DNA of 64,000 nucleotides. Source: Cryphonectria parasitica EP155. Its lineage: Eukaryota; Ascomycota; Sordariomycetes; Diaporthales; Cryphonectriaceae. The DNA lies in assembly GCF_011745365.1 (NCBI RefSeq), contig NW_024468913.1:744001-808000 (forward strand). Reading direction: 5' to 3'. Position numbers and translations under genes: made by a program. Below, one piece after another: positions 22,901 to 34,891 of this stretch. The notes under the pieces are model-generated. The model ran no database searches, was not told the origin of the DNA, and saw nothing but the letters and a program-made list of their open reading frames with translations. Position 1 is the stretch's first letter; every line of letters begins with the position of its first letter.

Positions 22901-25900
22901 CAGTCGACCAAAGGTTCACGGCCAAGAGTGAACAGGACAAGGCGAACAACGACGAGCGTGGTCTTCCAGAGCCTAGCAAGCCAGAACCATCGGCGGAACT
23001 GAAGAGGCCAGCAGTGACCAAAGACAAAGTGCTGGGAGATGACTCAAAGCTCACGTCGTCTTCTTCTCCAGCACCTACCCTCGTTTCTTCAAAGGTTTCT
23101 GGGGCCGATGACGCAAAACATCCCCAGGAGAAGACGTCCAAGGGATTCCCTGGCCCTCCCGCGATGCCAGTGCCTAACCTGCATCCGCTGCTTGCAGACC
23201 AGCCACAACAGACCGAGGATATACCAGTGATGCTGGGATTTCACCATGCAGGTTCCCCCAATCTGTATCTTGACTCGAAGTCGCTTGAGGAGCCACCTCC
23301 ACCTTCATATCAGGATGCTACACATCGCGAGGAGCATGCGCCCCTTCACTATACCGACGTGAAGTATACACCGTCAGTCATGGGCAATGAACAGGCCGGA
23401 AGCTCGCGTGTAGGATCGAAGATAACATCCGATCTGCTTCCTGGCTCTGTCGAAGATAAGGAGCAGGATGCGTCATCATCGCTGAATGACTCGATGACAG
23501 CTGAGGGTCGCGCACCTTTGTCGAAGCCTCGTCTCGCTGATGAGAAGACAACAGTGGAAGGCCTTGTATCGGCGAGCTCGAACTCGTATAAGGATGACCA
23601 CAGTCGGGCCAGACCTCAAATCAGGTCGTCCGTCTCTGAGTCTCTCGTTAGCGTTCATGACAAGAGTGAGGCACAGCTTTCTTCTTCCCAAGGACCAGAT
23701 GGTGATCAAATCTCTTCTTGGCTATCTCGTCTTGAACGATCCAACCCAGAGACACGAATTCATGGTGGTCCTGAGACCGGAGCATCAAAACGCCCATTGG
23801 ACCGTGGTCTGCCAGATTACCACTCAACGCTGTATAGTGATCATGATCAGCTGTCCTCGGCTGATCAGCCCGAATCTGTGCGGCGGTCAGCCCTCTCAAC
23901 AGGTCAGCGCCGTCAATCTGTCTCTTCAACCGTACCCATGTTTGTTGAATCCTCAGGACACATTGTCTCTAATAAGACGTCTGATCACGACCTCGGAGAA
24001 CACTTGGAACTCTCGTCTTCGCCTGGTGCGACTCAAGTGGGTGCTATAAGCTCCAAAAAGGACATCCAAGACCATCCTGTAATCTCGACATGGCTGGAAC
24101 AGGTTGCTTCTCAACCATTCTGTGACGGCGACAACGACTCTCAGGCCTATACTAGGGACTCTGTCGCTATAAGCCACGATCAAACCCCATCGGTGGCAGG
24201 AGGCCCCGCAGGCAATAACATGAGCTTGGAGTCTTCAGGTCGCTCGCTCTCAAGTTTTGATGGGACAGTCGTGTCACCACAGCCGGATGACACAGTGACT
24301 CACGATACGATCGAGGAGTCCGAGGCAGCTCAGGCGAATTCTGGGAGCTTCAAAAATCGACTGCGCAAAATGTTCGGCAAGTCGGAACATGGTGAATTAT
24401 CTGAGCAGTCAGACCGTGCACAGCCAGCTTTGGCATCACCTTCAAATGTGCATCTGCCTAAAATCTTCGAAGAAAGAGGAATGTCGCCTCAGGATGAGCC
24501 TGATCACGGTATGTCTTCCCCGCTCTAATCCTCAATCATCGCTGAGCCACACTAATATGAGTAGACGGTGTCTCGCACACTGGTCAAACAGATTATTACG
24601 GACCAGAATCACAAGTTTTCTCTGCAGAGCATGTTGAGAATCACGGCTCTCGGGACAAAACATCCCGTGAGGAACAATTCTTGTCTTCTGACCCCAAGGA
24701 ACCCCACAGCATCGAAGATGATGCTAAATCAGATCTGTACGAGATGAACATTCCGAGAAAGACTACCTCTCCTCCAAATCAGACCGAGATCCATTCCGAG
24801 GATCGATCTCTGTCCGACAATGACTCTCACGCTGCTGCGATCACCTCTCGTGAGATGAGCTTTGTGCCTGACACGGAAGAAGGTGGAGAATTGGCTGCAT
24901 CTACCATCATTGACGACTACCTGGGCAGCGACTCTCGCCGTGAAAGCTTGGCATATGAGCCCTCTAGACCGCCAGCGACGGCGGCGTCAGAACAGCTTCA
25001 AGAGACTGCTGCAGAGTCCAATACGCGCATGAATGGCGAAATGGATATGACTGCGAGCACACCCACGCCAGGATCGAGTCGCACTGCTCAAGGCGACGCG
25101 CATGAGGTTGCACCGAGCACAGATGAAGACCACGAAAGCGTTGTCAGTGTTGGCACGCATCAAATGACATCCGATGCTCATACTGGGCCTGTCTCTTCAT
25201 CGGTTGCCGGTTCTGGGGAGTTCGATGATCGTGGCGCTCATGCCTCTGTGTCCAGTCCTCAGACTGATACTTTAGCTTCTGGCAATCGCGACTTTGGATC
25301 TTCGGTGGCGAACACTAGCACCGAACCAATATGCAACGATGAAGACGCGTTTGCGAGTCTGAGTGGCACTTCTGAACCTCCTCCAGCGTACCGGGAAGAT
25401 GACTCCTCCATAACTGCCGCGCGCGAGGTGAAAACTGCTGTGTCGGGTGGTGACTCCACTGTGGCTCCTGGTCACGACGCAGAGGAAGTCCAGGAAGAGT
25501 CTGAGGCCAAAATCGTGCAGCCAGGGGATAGCCATAGCATGGACGGCGGTATACATGACGAGGTGCTAGACAGCCGTACTCCATCCAGCGACGAGGAGCA
25601 CACTCCTACTGAACAAGTCACGAGTCATCATGGTCTTAACGATGACGATCTCGGACACTCTGATACAGAGACTGAGTTCGAGGAATCTGTGTGTTCAGAT
25701 TATGTGGAGGAACATAATCAGGACGGAGGTCACAACGGGTCTGCGAGCGATGCACTCAAGGCTGACGATTCAGACTTGGACAAGCTTCAGGACGACGTAC
25801 AAGAGCAAGACCTTTCTTATGATCGCGAGCTTGACGTCAAGCATGTTCAGGAGGGAACTGTCGAGTCTCGAGAAATCGACTCCGAAACACCTGCTCATGA

Positions 25901-28367
25901 ATGTGCGGTGGACGAGGCACCTTCAAGGGACATTGTCGAACATGCCGATGGTGACGCTGGCACGCACGTTATAGATGAGCACCTGGGTGTTATTGGCGAT
26001 GGTGGTAGTGGTGAAAGCCCTGAGAGAGAAGAGGCGCCAGTCACGGATGCAACACTCGAGGAGGCCCGCATTACAGAAGAACCGATCGAGGAAGCACCCG
26101 TTGAAGAATCAGTTGTCGAAGGAGGATCTGTTCAAGAAGCTCCTGTCGAAGCTCCTGTTGTAGAAGCGCCCGTCGCAGAGGCGCCTGTTGCAGAATCATC
26201 ACTCGAGGAAGCAGCTGCCTCAGAAGAATTCGTCGAGGAACCACCGGTTGAGCATGATCCAGTCCCGGAAGCGCCTGTGGAGGAAGCCATCGTTGCAGAA
26301 GCAGCCTTCGAAGAAGCTCCCGTCGAGGAGGTTCCTGCGGAGGCTCCCGTTGAGGAGTCGCTAGTCGAAGAAGCCCCCTCCGTGGAAGCGCCTATCGCAG
26401 AAGCACCACTGGAAGAACCACCATCAGAAGATGCGACCGTCGAAGAAGCCCCTGCCGAGGAAGCGCTACTCGGAGAAAGCCCGCGCTCGGACGACAATCT
26501 GGAGCCAGAGGGGAATGTAACGCTTGACAATTTCGATCAGCATCCTGCCAGTGATGAACAAGAGTCAATTGTTGATGACCAGCCTCTTGCAGCTGCAGAG
26601 CAAACGCGGGGTGGCGAAGAAGAGGTTCTGGTCACAGATGATAATATGGACGGTGCTCCCGAGACAGAACTTGGCGGCGAGCCAAAAGAAATCAGCCAAG
26701 AAGTGGAGATGAGTCCCGAAGAGAACCAGGATCTGGTTGAAAATGAGACTGGGGACGACTTCGAAGGCGACGAGGACGCCTTGGAAATGAACGAGGCGTT
26801 CCGCGTCGAGCACGAGGATGGAAATGACGACATCGAAGGACACTGCAATGAGGGCGACTGTGGCCCGGAGGAACCAAGCGAAAATGCTCTCGATGAAGAA
26901 GCGTGTGGGCACGACGATGAGTCGATAGACCAAGACGGTCCACAAGAAGACGAAGACCCCGTGCGTGAGGCACTTGACGATGAGGCACTCGACGATGATG
27001 TTCTCGAAAGTGAAGATGATGAACAATCTCGAGACATTGATGATGGCCACGAACACGAGGACAATGAGCAAGAAGGCGAGAACGACGGTCGGGAATGCGA
27101 AGACGATGAACAAGAATGTGAAGACGAACAAGAATGCGACCTCGATGGGGCCGAAAGCCTTCACGAAGAGGATGCACAAGGCGTTGATGTGGAGGATGCA
27201 GAAGATGACTTACGCGACACTTTGAATTCTGAGGATGAACAAAGGGAAGAGGACGAAACCTCGACGGTCGAAGAGGATTCAGAGTTCGATCCAGAAGATT
27301 ACGAGGAAATGCCTTTCGACGACGCCGGTTTCGGGGACGAATCCCACCAGCAAGACCCGAATCGCGAACCTGAAGGCATGGCTGAAGGCATGGCTGAAGG
27401 CACTGCGAATGCGGCCAACGAAGTGCCGGAGGTCGAAGATCGCGAAGTTGATCTGAACCAGCTCTATGCCGCAGATATTTCTTCTCTGCCACCATCGCCC
27501 ACGGGCACAGATTTCGATCAAGGCAGCTTTGGCTCGCCGAGCGACGCAGGCCCTTCGACAGTCACACATCCGGCAGAAGCACAAGGCCAGCAATCGATGT
27601 CGATTCCGGCATCTTCCCAGCAGCCCAATCCCCAAGAAGGAAATGAAGAGGAGACAAGGGCACCTGTCCGATTCAGTCATCTGTACAGACAGAGTGTCGA
27701 CTGGGAGCAAGCCTTGGATCCTGCCATGTTGAGGAAACTGAAGGAGGCCATCTCGCAGGACTGCGAAGAATCGACGTCTGTGGGTGACTCTCCGGAACCA
27801 GCCTCCGAGTCAGCAAGAGAGGAAGCTTCGGACGCCTCCCAAATGTTGTTGATTGATCAGGAGCAAGTGACGCCGGTTGCTGCCAGTCCTCTGTCGCCTC
27901 GGCCGCTAGCTACACCGCCACCTGATTGGGGCTCGCTGTCAACTCATGGCCCAGGTGATCATCACTCCAACCTTACATCATCTTCCCGTGCTCAAATCAC
28001 ACCTCCCCCTGATCTCGATCTGAACCGAGACACACAAAACGACGACATGAGCCATAGTGATGTTAATGGCTACGAAGAGGAATCTCTTGATGCGAATCAG
28101 CCGGGCTCAAAGGGGCCGAAGACTTTCGAAGATATGGGATTGCTTCAGCGGCCGAGCTCCCTGCTCGCTCCTCCAGATAATCGCGAAGACCACGGAGAGG
28201 GCTCCTCCAGCATTTCAGGCGTCTCGCACGGCAGATCTCTGAGCCAGCGCTTCTCCGGGTGGTGGTCCAATGCAGGAGCCGCGGACCAACGAAGGTCAGA
28301 CTCGCCGCCACCGCCTCCGATCCCGTATGACAGCCGCTATGGGGAAGACGGGTCGTCGTGGATTTGA
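16948..28367 (+). CDS. Giant disordered protein (about 3787 residues) with acidic C-terminal third
   Basis: Two exons, 16948..24508 and 24565..28367, with a 56-bp intron (gtatgt donor, actaat branch, gtag acceptor) join in frame to 3787 residues. The start is the first ATG, 'MAPSKVEKANKKDKRL'. I do not recognise the protein. Nearly all of it is predicted disordered by eye: Ser, Pro, Gln, Lys, Arg and Glu dominate, with no long hydrophobic or globular segment. Short ordered-looking patches are 'TAPSFWAGGLKTGG' near the N terminus, 'YNSFWTKSLFG' near 130 and 'FKNRLRKMFGKSE' near 2490. Two PPxY-type motifs ('EEPPPPSYQD', 'SEPPPAYRED') could bind WW domains such as those of Rsp5-type ubiquitin ligases. 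The C-terminal third has degenerate 'EEAPVEE' repeats, then a very acidic stretch rich in Asp and Glu, and the protein ends in a Pro run and 'GEDGSSWI'. It could be a scaffold or cytoskeletal-cortex protein; this is inference only. Confidence 0.85.
18928..19140 (+). repeat. Exact 102-bp tandem duplication inside the giant gene
   Basis: A 102-bp unit at 18928..19029 is repeated without a mismatch at 19030..19131, and the first 9 bases start a third copy. It keeps the frame and duplicates 34 residues, each copy containing 'RPSRSLDETNKFSAGTSK'. Identity at synonymous sites indicates a recent event. Confidence 0.95.
26030..26480 (+). repeat. Degenerate Glu-Ala-Pro-Val coding repeats
   Basis: About 150 residues of the giant protein consist of short variable units such as 'EEAPVEE', 'VEAPVAEAPVAE' and 'EEAPAEEA'. 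The copies differ at many synonymous sites, so the array is old or under expansion and decay. It precedes the highly acidic Asp/Glu segment. Confidence 0.8.
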
Positions 28368-28935
28368 TGATTATTAGGGCAGCCCTGTGCATTGTTCTAT
28401 TTTTATTTTATTTTTTTGTATAATTGTTTAATGTCTGGCTCAACTTGCATAATGGTATGGAAAAAGCGGGTATAGGACTTGGGCTGTTTGGAGTACTGAC
28501 TATAGGTAGATCTGGGTCAAGGCGGTAATCGTCGCGTTACTTATTATATGGTCGGCGCAAAGAGGATATGGCGTTCTAATTAGGTACCCCGACGAGGCCC
28601 TGATTTCAAGTTATAAAATAAAATATAGAATCTAACCATACCTTCTTTATGAAAGGGCTTCGTTTCCTATCGGAGTGTTCTAGACGGAACATGCAGTGTC
28701 TTTGTAAGACAACAGAATCCAGCGTGAACGAGCCAGAGGCGTTTTCTTTCTCCGGTTAGAGATGGATGTGGAGTCATTCAATCATTCATTCATTCATAGT
28801 TTCAGGGACAGAGATATTGCACATTACAATCCCACTCGCTCCTTTGATACCAATACCGGCCTGGTCCCAAAACGCCCCTTTCCACAATCGCAAACACCCC
28901 CGGTATCCGGCGTCCCAGTCCCGAGGCCATCCCAT
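28368..28935. other. Intergenic between convergent genes
   Basis: 3' flanks of the giant gene and the HHE gene. A short CATT/ATTC repeat lies near 28777-28797. No gene seen. Confidence 0.6.
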
Positions 28936-29938
28936 CTACGCCTTGGCGCCGTCCGGCAGCGCATAGAGCTCCCTCCTGTTCCCAGCGGAATCACAGCTGG
29001 CAAACTTCCAGTACCCACCCTTGAACCAGCCGCCGACATTGATCAGGCCCCACTTGATCGGCGCCGGGATAGGCGGCCAGGAGGCCCAGCGGCCGTCCTC
29101 GAACAGCGGGGTCCGGTCAAGGTTGAGGAGGAAGAAGGGCACGACGTCGGTGGTGCCGGCCTTGGTGACGGTGGACTTGCCCCAGCTCTTGAAGGTGAGG
29201 CTCGCCTCGGCGGCCTCAGGGGTGTCGGGCTTCGGGGCGGCGGGGTGGTCGGCGAGGCGGGCGATGGTGGCGATCTCGTTGTGGAAGTGGGTCTCGAAGG
29301 GCTGGGAGAAGGAGTCCATGATGGCGAGGAGCTTGGCTCCGTCGAGGGCTTGTGGAGTGGGGAGGGAGGTTAGGTAGGTGTTGAACTCGACGAGGCCGGC
29401 CATGAAGGATTCTGAAAGGCCCAGCAATTTGTCAGTCAAATCATCTGTGTGCTGTGTAGCTAATTCGAGCCTGGTTGAGAAAGAATAGAGGGGGGGGGGG
29501 GGACATACGGTGCTCCTTGTGCGTCTCCTCAAAGACGGACGTGTCACCCAACAGCTCCTCGACCTTGGTGAAGAGGGTCTCTTCCTCGTCGTCATGGTGT
29601 GACTTGACAAACTTGAACCAGGTCAGGCAGTAGCCCACGAAATCGGCCTTATCCGCGTCCTGGACGTGGGGTGCCTGGAGGTAGATGCTGTTGTAGCCTC
29701 TGAAGATGGAGTTGTGCAGCAGGGCCATGTGACTCGCACCGGTCGAGAAGATGTCGGTCTTGTTGGTCTCGTGGATGGGCGTGCCCACAAGCTTCATGGG
29801 GCCGTCTGCCCACGGCTTGGACGAGGAGGAGGCTGGGGTGGACGCCATCATAAATGGGGAGCGTTGGGCCAGCAGAGCAAGCACGAGAGAGATGATACCC
29901 AAGAACACTGAGGTGGAGAGGGCAGAAGAAGAAGGCAT
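28936..29938 (-). CDS. Hemerythrin-like HHE protein with N-terminal membrane segment
   Basis: Two exons (29938..29509 and 29411..28936, gtatgt donor, ctttcag acceptor) join to 301 residues. Residues 10-25 ('TSVFLGIISLVLALLA') form a signal peptide or membrane anchor. Residues 65-195 carry the histidine/glutamate pattern of a four-helix HHE bundle: H75 in 'MALLHNSIFRG', H114-H115 with following acidic residues in 'KSHHDDEEETLF', H140 and H143 in 'ETHKEHQSF', and H185, H187, E189 in 'FETHFHNEI'. HHE domains bind two non-haem irons and sense or store oxygen or other small ligands. The C terminus is a Trp-rich tail ('WASWPPIPAPIKWGLINVGG') seen in a family of fungal HHE proteins of unknown role. 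The intron has a run of 13 C just after its donor. An alternative start is the Met-Met at residues 30-31, which would remove the membrane segment. Confidence 0.85.
29490..29502. repeat. G13 homopolymer in the HHE intron
   Basis: Thirteen consecutive G on the plus strand (C on the transcribed strand) begin immediately after the splice donor of the HHE gene. Confidence 0.9.
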
Positions 29939-30787
29939 TATCTTCTCCTTCTCTCTCCCTCTTCGGGGACCGTATCACGAAGGGGGGACGTGAGCTTTTA
30001 ATTTATGAAAAGAGAAATAGATTAGTTGAGAGGTGGTGCATTTGTGTTTGTGTTGTGTTTGCTAGCCTTCACTTGGACAATGTGCTGCTGGCCTGACGTG
30101 CTCTGAGGGCCTGGCCCCCTCCTCCTCTCTCTCGGTGAGATGATAATGGCATGATACGCAGAGGTGGTACGATCTGGGGGTTCACCCTGTTCGCACAATG
30201 CTTTTCCTCCGTCGCCGCTGGCCGTGCAGCCCTCGGAAAGGCATTAGTGATCCCAGTCAGGCCAGAAGCTGTGCTGCAGTTACACTTGTACAGTGGTCAG
30301 CAGAAGGGGTTAGAGCTGCAAGCTAGGGTGCCGACAGGAGACCAAAGTTGGTAATTTCTAGCGGCCTATTGGCCTGTACGGTCAGCGCTTGTGGGCCTGG
30401 CAGGGGCCGCCTACAGTTTCCTTGCCTTACAGCCCCCCGCCAACCACTGGACGGCCCCCGCCGTGGCCCCCGTGCTGACCCAATCGATGCAACGGCTAAG
30501 TACCGATCTGACTCGGAGCTTAATCATCAACAATTGCTTCTCGTCCTAACCACGAAGCACAACCTCGCTTTGGTCAACACAGATCGGCGAAATTTCCAAG
30601 GTCAAGGTCATAACTGGTGTGTATTCTCAAGAGGATCTTGCCAAGGAAAGTCACAGCTCGGCCAGGGGAGGAGAGAGAGAGGTGCTGGCGCTGAAATCAA
30701 CTTCGTTCGCCCGTCATGACTTGGGTGCACGATTCCCATCCAGGCTCGCCCATCACTTCTTCTATATCCTTCTGTGTCAGAGTACAG
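29939..30787. other. Intergenic, no gene seen
   Basis: Upstream side of the HHE gene and 3' side of the small Gln-rich gene. Open frames here carry no recognisable domain. Confidence 0.55.
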
Positions 30788-32238
30788 TTAGTCTCTGCTA
30801 TGAGTAGTAGTATCATTATTATTATTGTTTAAAAAGAAAGAATGCATATTCACAGCAAGCACGGGTGCGAAACTTGCCGAAGTGAGGGTTTCTGGCGCTC
30901 TAATCCACCATGTGCGCCCCTCCGACCTCGCCTCGTACTGACCCTCGCCAAACCGTCGCTTCAGGCAGTCGTCGACGCGGTACAGGTCGACCCGCAGCAT
31001 CGTCATGATGGTCGTGAGCTTCCAGTTTGCTCGATCCTGTTGAGTGAGCCGTTGCTGTGTATCACTTGTGCTCATGCTTTTGTCGTTGATGTTGTTCTCA
31101 AGAAGTGTGAAGCACTGCTCAGGTCAAAAAATCGCCTTTGCGTGGTCTGCGTTCACACTTGCGAGTGTATCTTGATCAGTCTTCTTTTCGGGTCCTAGAT
31201 TCAAAAACTGCCTCCTTTTATACCGAGTAATAGTGACACTGGAGTGAAGGCGGTGCGACGCCAGGTTTGTACTTCCTCACGTCGTCGCGAATCACCATTC
31301 CTTCCTCCACAACTGCGACTTGTTGATCACGATATTGTGATATTGGGTCATTAAGCCAGCATGTGTACATCACTGGTTAGAAGTCACCTCTTGCTGTTGA
31401 TTGAATGACAGTCTCGCAATGCTGATATCGTCGGGAAGTATGGTAGTTACTTGTCTTGTCACACGACATATAATGAGAGGTGATGGTTGTTCGTAGAACA
31501 TGTTCACGGGTACGGGATGGTGTGCGCAGAATTCATCTCTCTGTCTCACCCTCATGCACCGTCATGGTCGCCCAGGTAGACACACAATGCCACTTGCATT
31601 CCCCTAACACCGAGATGAGCCTTGTTCGTGCTCATCCTGTTCCACTGTCTTTCCATATCAAGCACGAAACCACTTGCCACTGGTGCCAATATGCCAGACC
31701 GTTACAGGAGAGCTATGCCAGCCCGTGTATCAAGTATCCTTGCCGAAGAGGTTCCCGATGCCTTATGGTCTCTTGGCCAGTCTTGACAAGCCCATGTTGA
31801 TAGTTTACTCGCCGAAGCTTGTCAGGAGCAAAATCTCAGCCTAGGCACACAACTACATTAGCCTTTTTCCTCTCTCTCTCTCTCTCCGTCTCTCTGTCTC
31901 TTCGACACCTCCCCCCCCCGGGAGGGGCCCCCTACACACACGCCCGCGCACATAGCCGGTTCTAGGAAGGCCTAGAGTCTAAGAGCACTCACCTCATCGA
32001 CAGCTGAGACAGCACGGATCTTGTATCCCTTTGAGAGAACGGTGAGTTCGTATCCATCGAAGCCAAAACACAGGCACAGCCAGGCCTTGAGATGCTCCTG
32101 CTGTCGGGGCGTGACTCGGTCCACCTTGATCTTGGAGGTGACCCATTTGGACTTGTCTGGCTTAGAGAGGTCAGTCTGCTTCTGCTGCTGCTGCTGCTTC
32201 TGCTGCTTCTGCTGCTTGGAGGATGCACTGCGGAACAT
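30788..32238 (-). CDS. Small Gln-rich hypothetical protein with a long intron
   Basis: I propose two exons, 32238..31993 and 31054..30788, joined in frame by a 938-bp intron (GAG|gtgagt donor, gatacacag acceptor) to give 170 residues. Exon 1 begins 'MFRSASSKQQKQQK', where CTG/CTT repeats encode the Gln tract, then has 'KWVTSKIKVDRVTPRQQEHL' and 'AWLCLCFGFDGYELTVL'. Exon 2 reads 'QRLTQQDRANWKLTTIMTML', 'RVDLYRVDDCLKRRFGEGQY' and 'WWIRAPETLT', then ends in an Asn run. Both parts look like real coding sequence, and the phases match at the junction. The exon 2 segment could be a helix-turn-helix-like or other small DNA- or protein-binding fold, but no family is recognised. The intron is far longer than any other in the window, so these could instead be parts of two genes, or internal exons may be missed. 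Confidence 0.45.
32176..32218. repeat. CTG/CTT-type polyglutamine-coding repeat
   Basis: Interrupted trinucleotide repeats (CTG and CTT on the plus strand) encode Gln/Lys-Gln on the minus strand within exon 1 of the small Gln-rich gene. Confidence 0.8.
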
Positions 32239-32715
32239 GGCTATTGTTTCTGGTAGTGCTGTTGCTATTGATTGTTCTTGATACGTTGGTGGTGATGGTG
32301 GTGGCGATGGTGATAATAGTGGGATTAGAAGTGGCTCAGTCAAGTCATGAAAGTGGTAAGAAGAAGGTGGTTAAAACTTGGTAGGCCAAAAGAACAAAGC
32401 TTGTCAGAGAAAGTCTTCCTTTTGAACTCAAAAAAAGGATACTGGATGTCATCGTCGTGGGGTGGAGTTGTGGTGTCAACAAAGGTGAAAACAAACATTG
32501 AGACTGGTTGTCAAATAGAACCGTCCGGAGCTATCCGGGCATGTGGCCATCCACAAGGAGAACGAAACATTTGCTGCAATTCTAGACATAGCACAGATGA
32601 CTTGAGCGGTACTGATCTTTGGCAGCTCAAACCCTTGTCTGAATCTCAACAGATGGACCCCCCAAAGAACTGCACTCAAGGCCATCAAAAGGAACAACAA
32701 TAAAGAGAAGCACCG
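32239..32715. other. Intergenic between two minus-strand genes
   Basis: Promoter side of the Gln-rich gene and 3' flank of the racemase gene, both on the minus strand. No other feature seen. Confidence 0.55.
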
Positions 32716-33405
32716 TCATTTCTCATCATCGAGTGCCCAATCTGCGAGGCCCTTGGCATGCAGCTCCATGGTATCCATCAATGGCACAGAGACGTCCTCC
32801 TGCTTCAAGACGAACTGCAAATCCGTACAGGCCAGCACCACCGCCTGCACCCCCTGCGCGACCAAACCCTCCACGACCCGCACCATCATCGCCCTTGTCT
32901 CCCCCGTGACAATTCCCGCCCCGAGCTCCTCAAACACCGCCCTGTCGATAGCGGCCCTATCCTCCTCGCCCGGCACGAGCACCTCCACCCCCAGCCTGCC
33001 CCGTATGAAGTCGCCCTCCATAGCCGCCCGCGTCGCCAGCAGCGCGATCTTGTCCAGCCCCCGCCGCCGCACCGCCTCCGCCGTGAAATCCGCAATATGC
33101 AGCACAGGCAGCCCAGACCCGGTCTCTACCTCCGCGGCAACCTTGTGCCCGATGTTGCAGCCGATGGCGACGCCCTGGGCGCCTGCGGCGCGCATGTGTT
33201 TTGCTGCCGTGATGAACCGCTCGGCCACGGCGTCCCAGCGGCCGGCTGTGAAGAGGGCGGCTGTCTCGGCGTGGTTGACCGAGTGCATGATCATCGAGGC
33301 GGAGGCGGAGCCGCCTAGGGTCCGCTGGATGTGGCTGTTGATAAGGGTGTAGTAGAGGGCGGTCGAGTGGTAGGTCATGCCGCCCAGGAAGCCGAGGGTC
33401 TTCAT
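32716..33405 (-). CDS. Aspartate/glutamate racemase family protein
   Basis: A single-exon 229-residue protein from the ATG at 33405. It matches the cofactor-independent Asp/Glu racemase superfamily: N-terminal 'MKTLGFLGGMTYHSTALYY', then the two catalytic-cysteine motifs, C83 in 'AIGCNIGHK' (family form: CNTAH) and C193 in 'VVLACTDLQF' (family form: GCTE). Both cysteines are present, so a two-base racemization of an amino acid is chemically possible. The second motif has Asp-Leu where many bacterial enzymes have Glu, so the substrate could differ. Length fits bacterial aspartate racemases. High GC and the absence of introns fit a gene of possible bacterial origin, although such genes are widespread in fungi. 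The frame is open upstream of the ATG to 33687, but that stretch looks non-coding. Confidence 0.85.
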   Translation of the reverse strand: MKTLGFLGGMTYHSTALYYTLINSHIQRTLGGSASASMIMHSVNHAETAALFTAGRWDAVAERFITAAKHMRAAGAQGVAIGCNIGHKVAAEVETGSGLPVLHIADFTAEAVRRRGLDKIALLATRAAMEGDFIRGRLGVEVLVPGEEDRAAIDRAVFEELGAGIVTGETRAMMVRVVEGLVAQGVQAVVLACTDLQFVLKQEDVSVPLMDTMELHAKGLADWALDDEK

Positions 33406-34891
33406 CTTGTGTTTGTGATTAATGGTGCAGCTATTTCTTTGAGCAAGGCGGGGAGATAGCCAGATGGTTGCAAAGAGAGCTCGTTCTGATAATGGAAAGG
33501 TTGGGGTTTGTTCTGTAATATTCAAAGTCACACACAGGGCGTGGATTGAGTCAACTGAATTGATCAGAGAATTGAGGGTTGGTGAGGACGGGATGATTGT
33601 GGGGTATGAGACCATGTCATTGAAGGGCGTGAGAAAATACTGCTTTCTCAAGTAGTCATGAGTAAGTATTACTTTACTTTCTGGCACATATTTGTCTGTC
33701 CGTTGAGGAGCTTGTCATTTATGTTTTGGTCTCATAATTCTTGCTCATTTGCGCATCCACTTAGCATCACTTGCAAAGGCGACAGGAAGAGACTTACAAA
33801 TGCCCAATCGAAATTCTAGCGCTGCCCAGATACGGCGTAACATTATAACCGGACGAACTCAGGGATAAAAGATAGCCTCATTTCCAAGAACTCAAGTAGT
33901 TATATAAGAAATGGACACACTAAGCTGTTCTACATATTTGTATTGATCCTCGCCCAACAACTTACGAAGCTGTTCCGTAGCATGGAATTCACTTTCTAAT
34001 CACTTCTCTCCATTTTTGAAAGTTGTTTCAAGGTCATCTCACAATTTACATCTGTTCATCTACTAATAATCTATACACATTGCCTGGATGCCTATCTGCT
34101 CGGATTGGTGAATGTTACATCTATGACCATTTATGTACTCGGTGCTCATAATATGCTTCACCTCGAATACTAACGTCCATTTCGGGTTTTACCACAGAGA
34201 GTAATTGCCAATTATGAAGAGAATACAATTGACTTCCTTGCTCTCGGCTGCCGACGGGTTATCCAATTACTTTTATGCACTTACCTCTCTGAGATCATTC
34301 TGGGTCGGATTATTTTGCTTCGCTGGTATGGAAAGAAAAGGCAAGCCGCATTCAACAATATAGCAGGGGACTCATTCGTGATGCTAGTCTCAATACAAAT
34401 GTTCTCAATAATTTGAACAAAAAAACAGATGAAAACATTTCAACTGAGCCACTGACCGCCGAGCAAGCATTGATCAACTACTGGTAAATACCGCAATCTG
34501 GGGATCCTGTTGAGGAACGCAGAGTGGAGGTCGGGATTGCTGCTGCCTGGATATTTTTACTTTTATGGAGGCACCGATCTCGTTATCGTCGTCGCTCCCG
34601 GGTGCGCTACCGATGGGTTTCGGTATCTCCTTGTCATTTACACTCACTTTAGCAACGCTCTCGCGTATCAGAAAAATGGATACTGCGGCTACGGCTAGTA
34701 GATCGCGAGCAAGTGCTTACGGCGCAAGGGAAGGATTCCATCCGTAAGTATGATATAATTAAATGCTAGAAGCTGCAAATACGCATGGAAAACTAAAATT
34801 ATCTTCTGACATGGTGCTACAAATCCAGTGACCTTCCTCAGCTTCTCATCACAAGGACACCAAGGGCAACAGAATCAATTCATTACACACA
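33406..34891. other. AT-rich intergenic region with possible small spliced gene
   Basis: This stretch is visibly more AT-rich than its flanks. A possible short spliced gene begins with ATG at 34214 (see findings). A likely 5'-UTR intron of the downstream gene is 34744..34828 (gtaagt to ccag). No transposon ends or repeats seen. Confidence 0.4.

Noticed and set aside
26132..27064. Ser-rich minus-strand open frames
   Set aside because: They are the reverse frame of the Glu/Asp/Ala-rich repeats of the giant gene; the GAA/GAG codons read backwards as Ser and Phe codons.
34565..34747. Extension of the 34892 gene upstream through a gtaagt...ccag intron
   Set aside because: The joined reading continues into a frame that does not match the 'MGIIVKLL' protein; the intron more likely lies in the 5' UTR.
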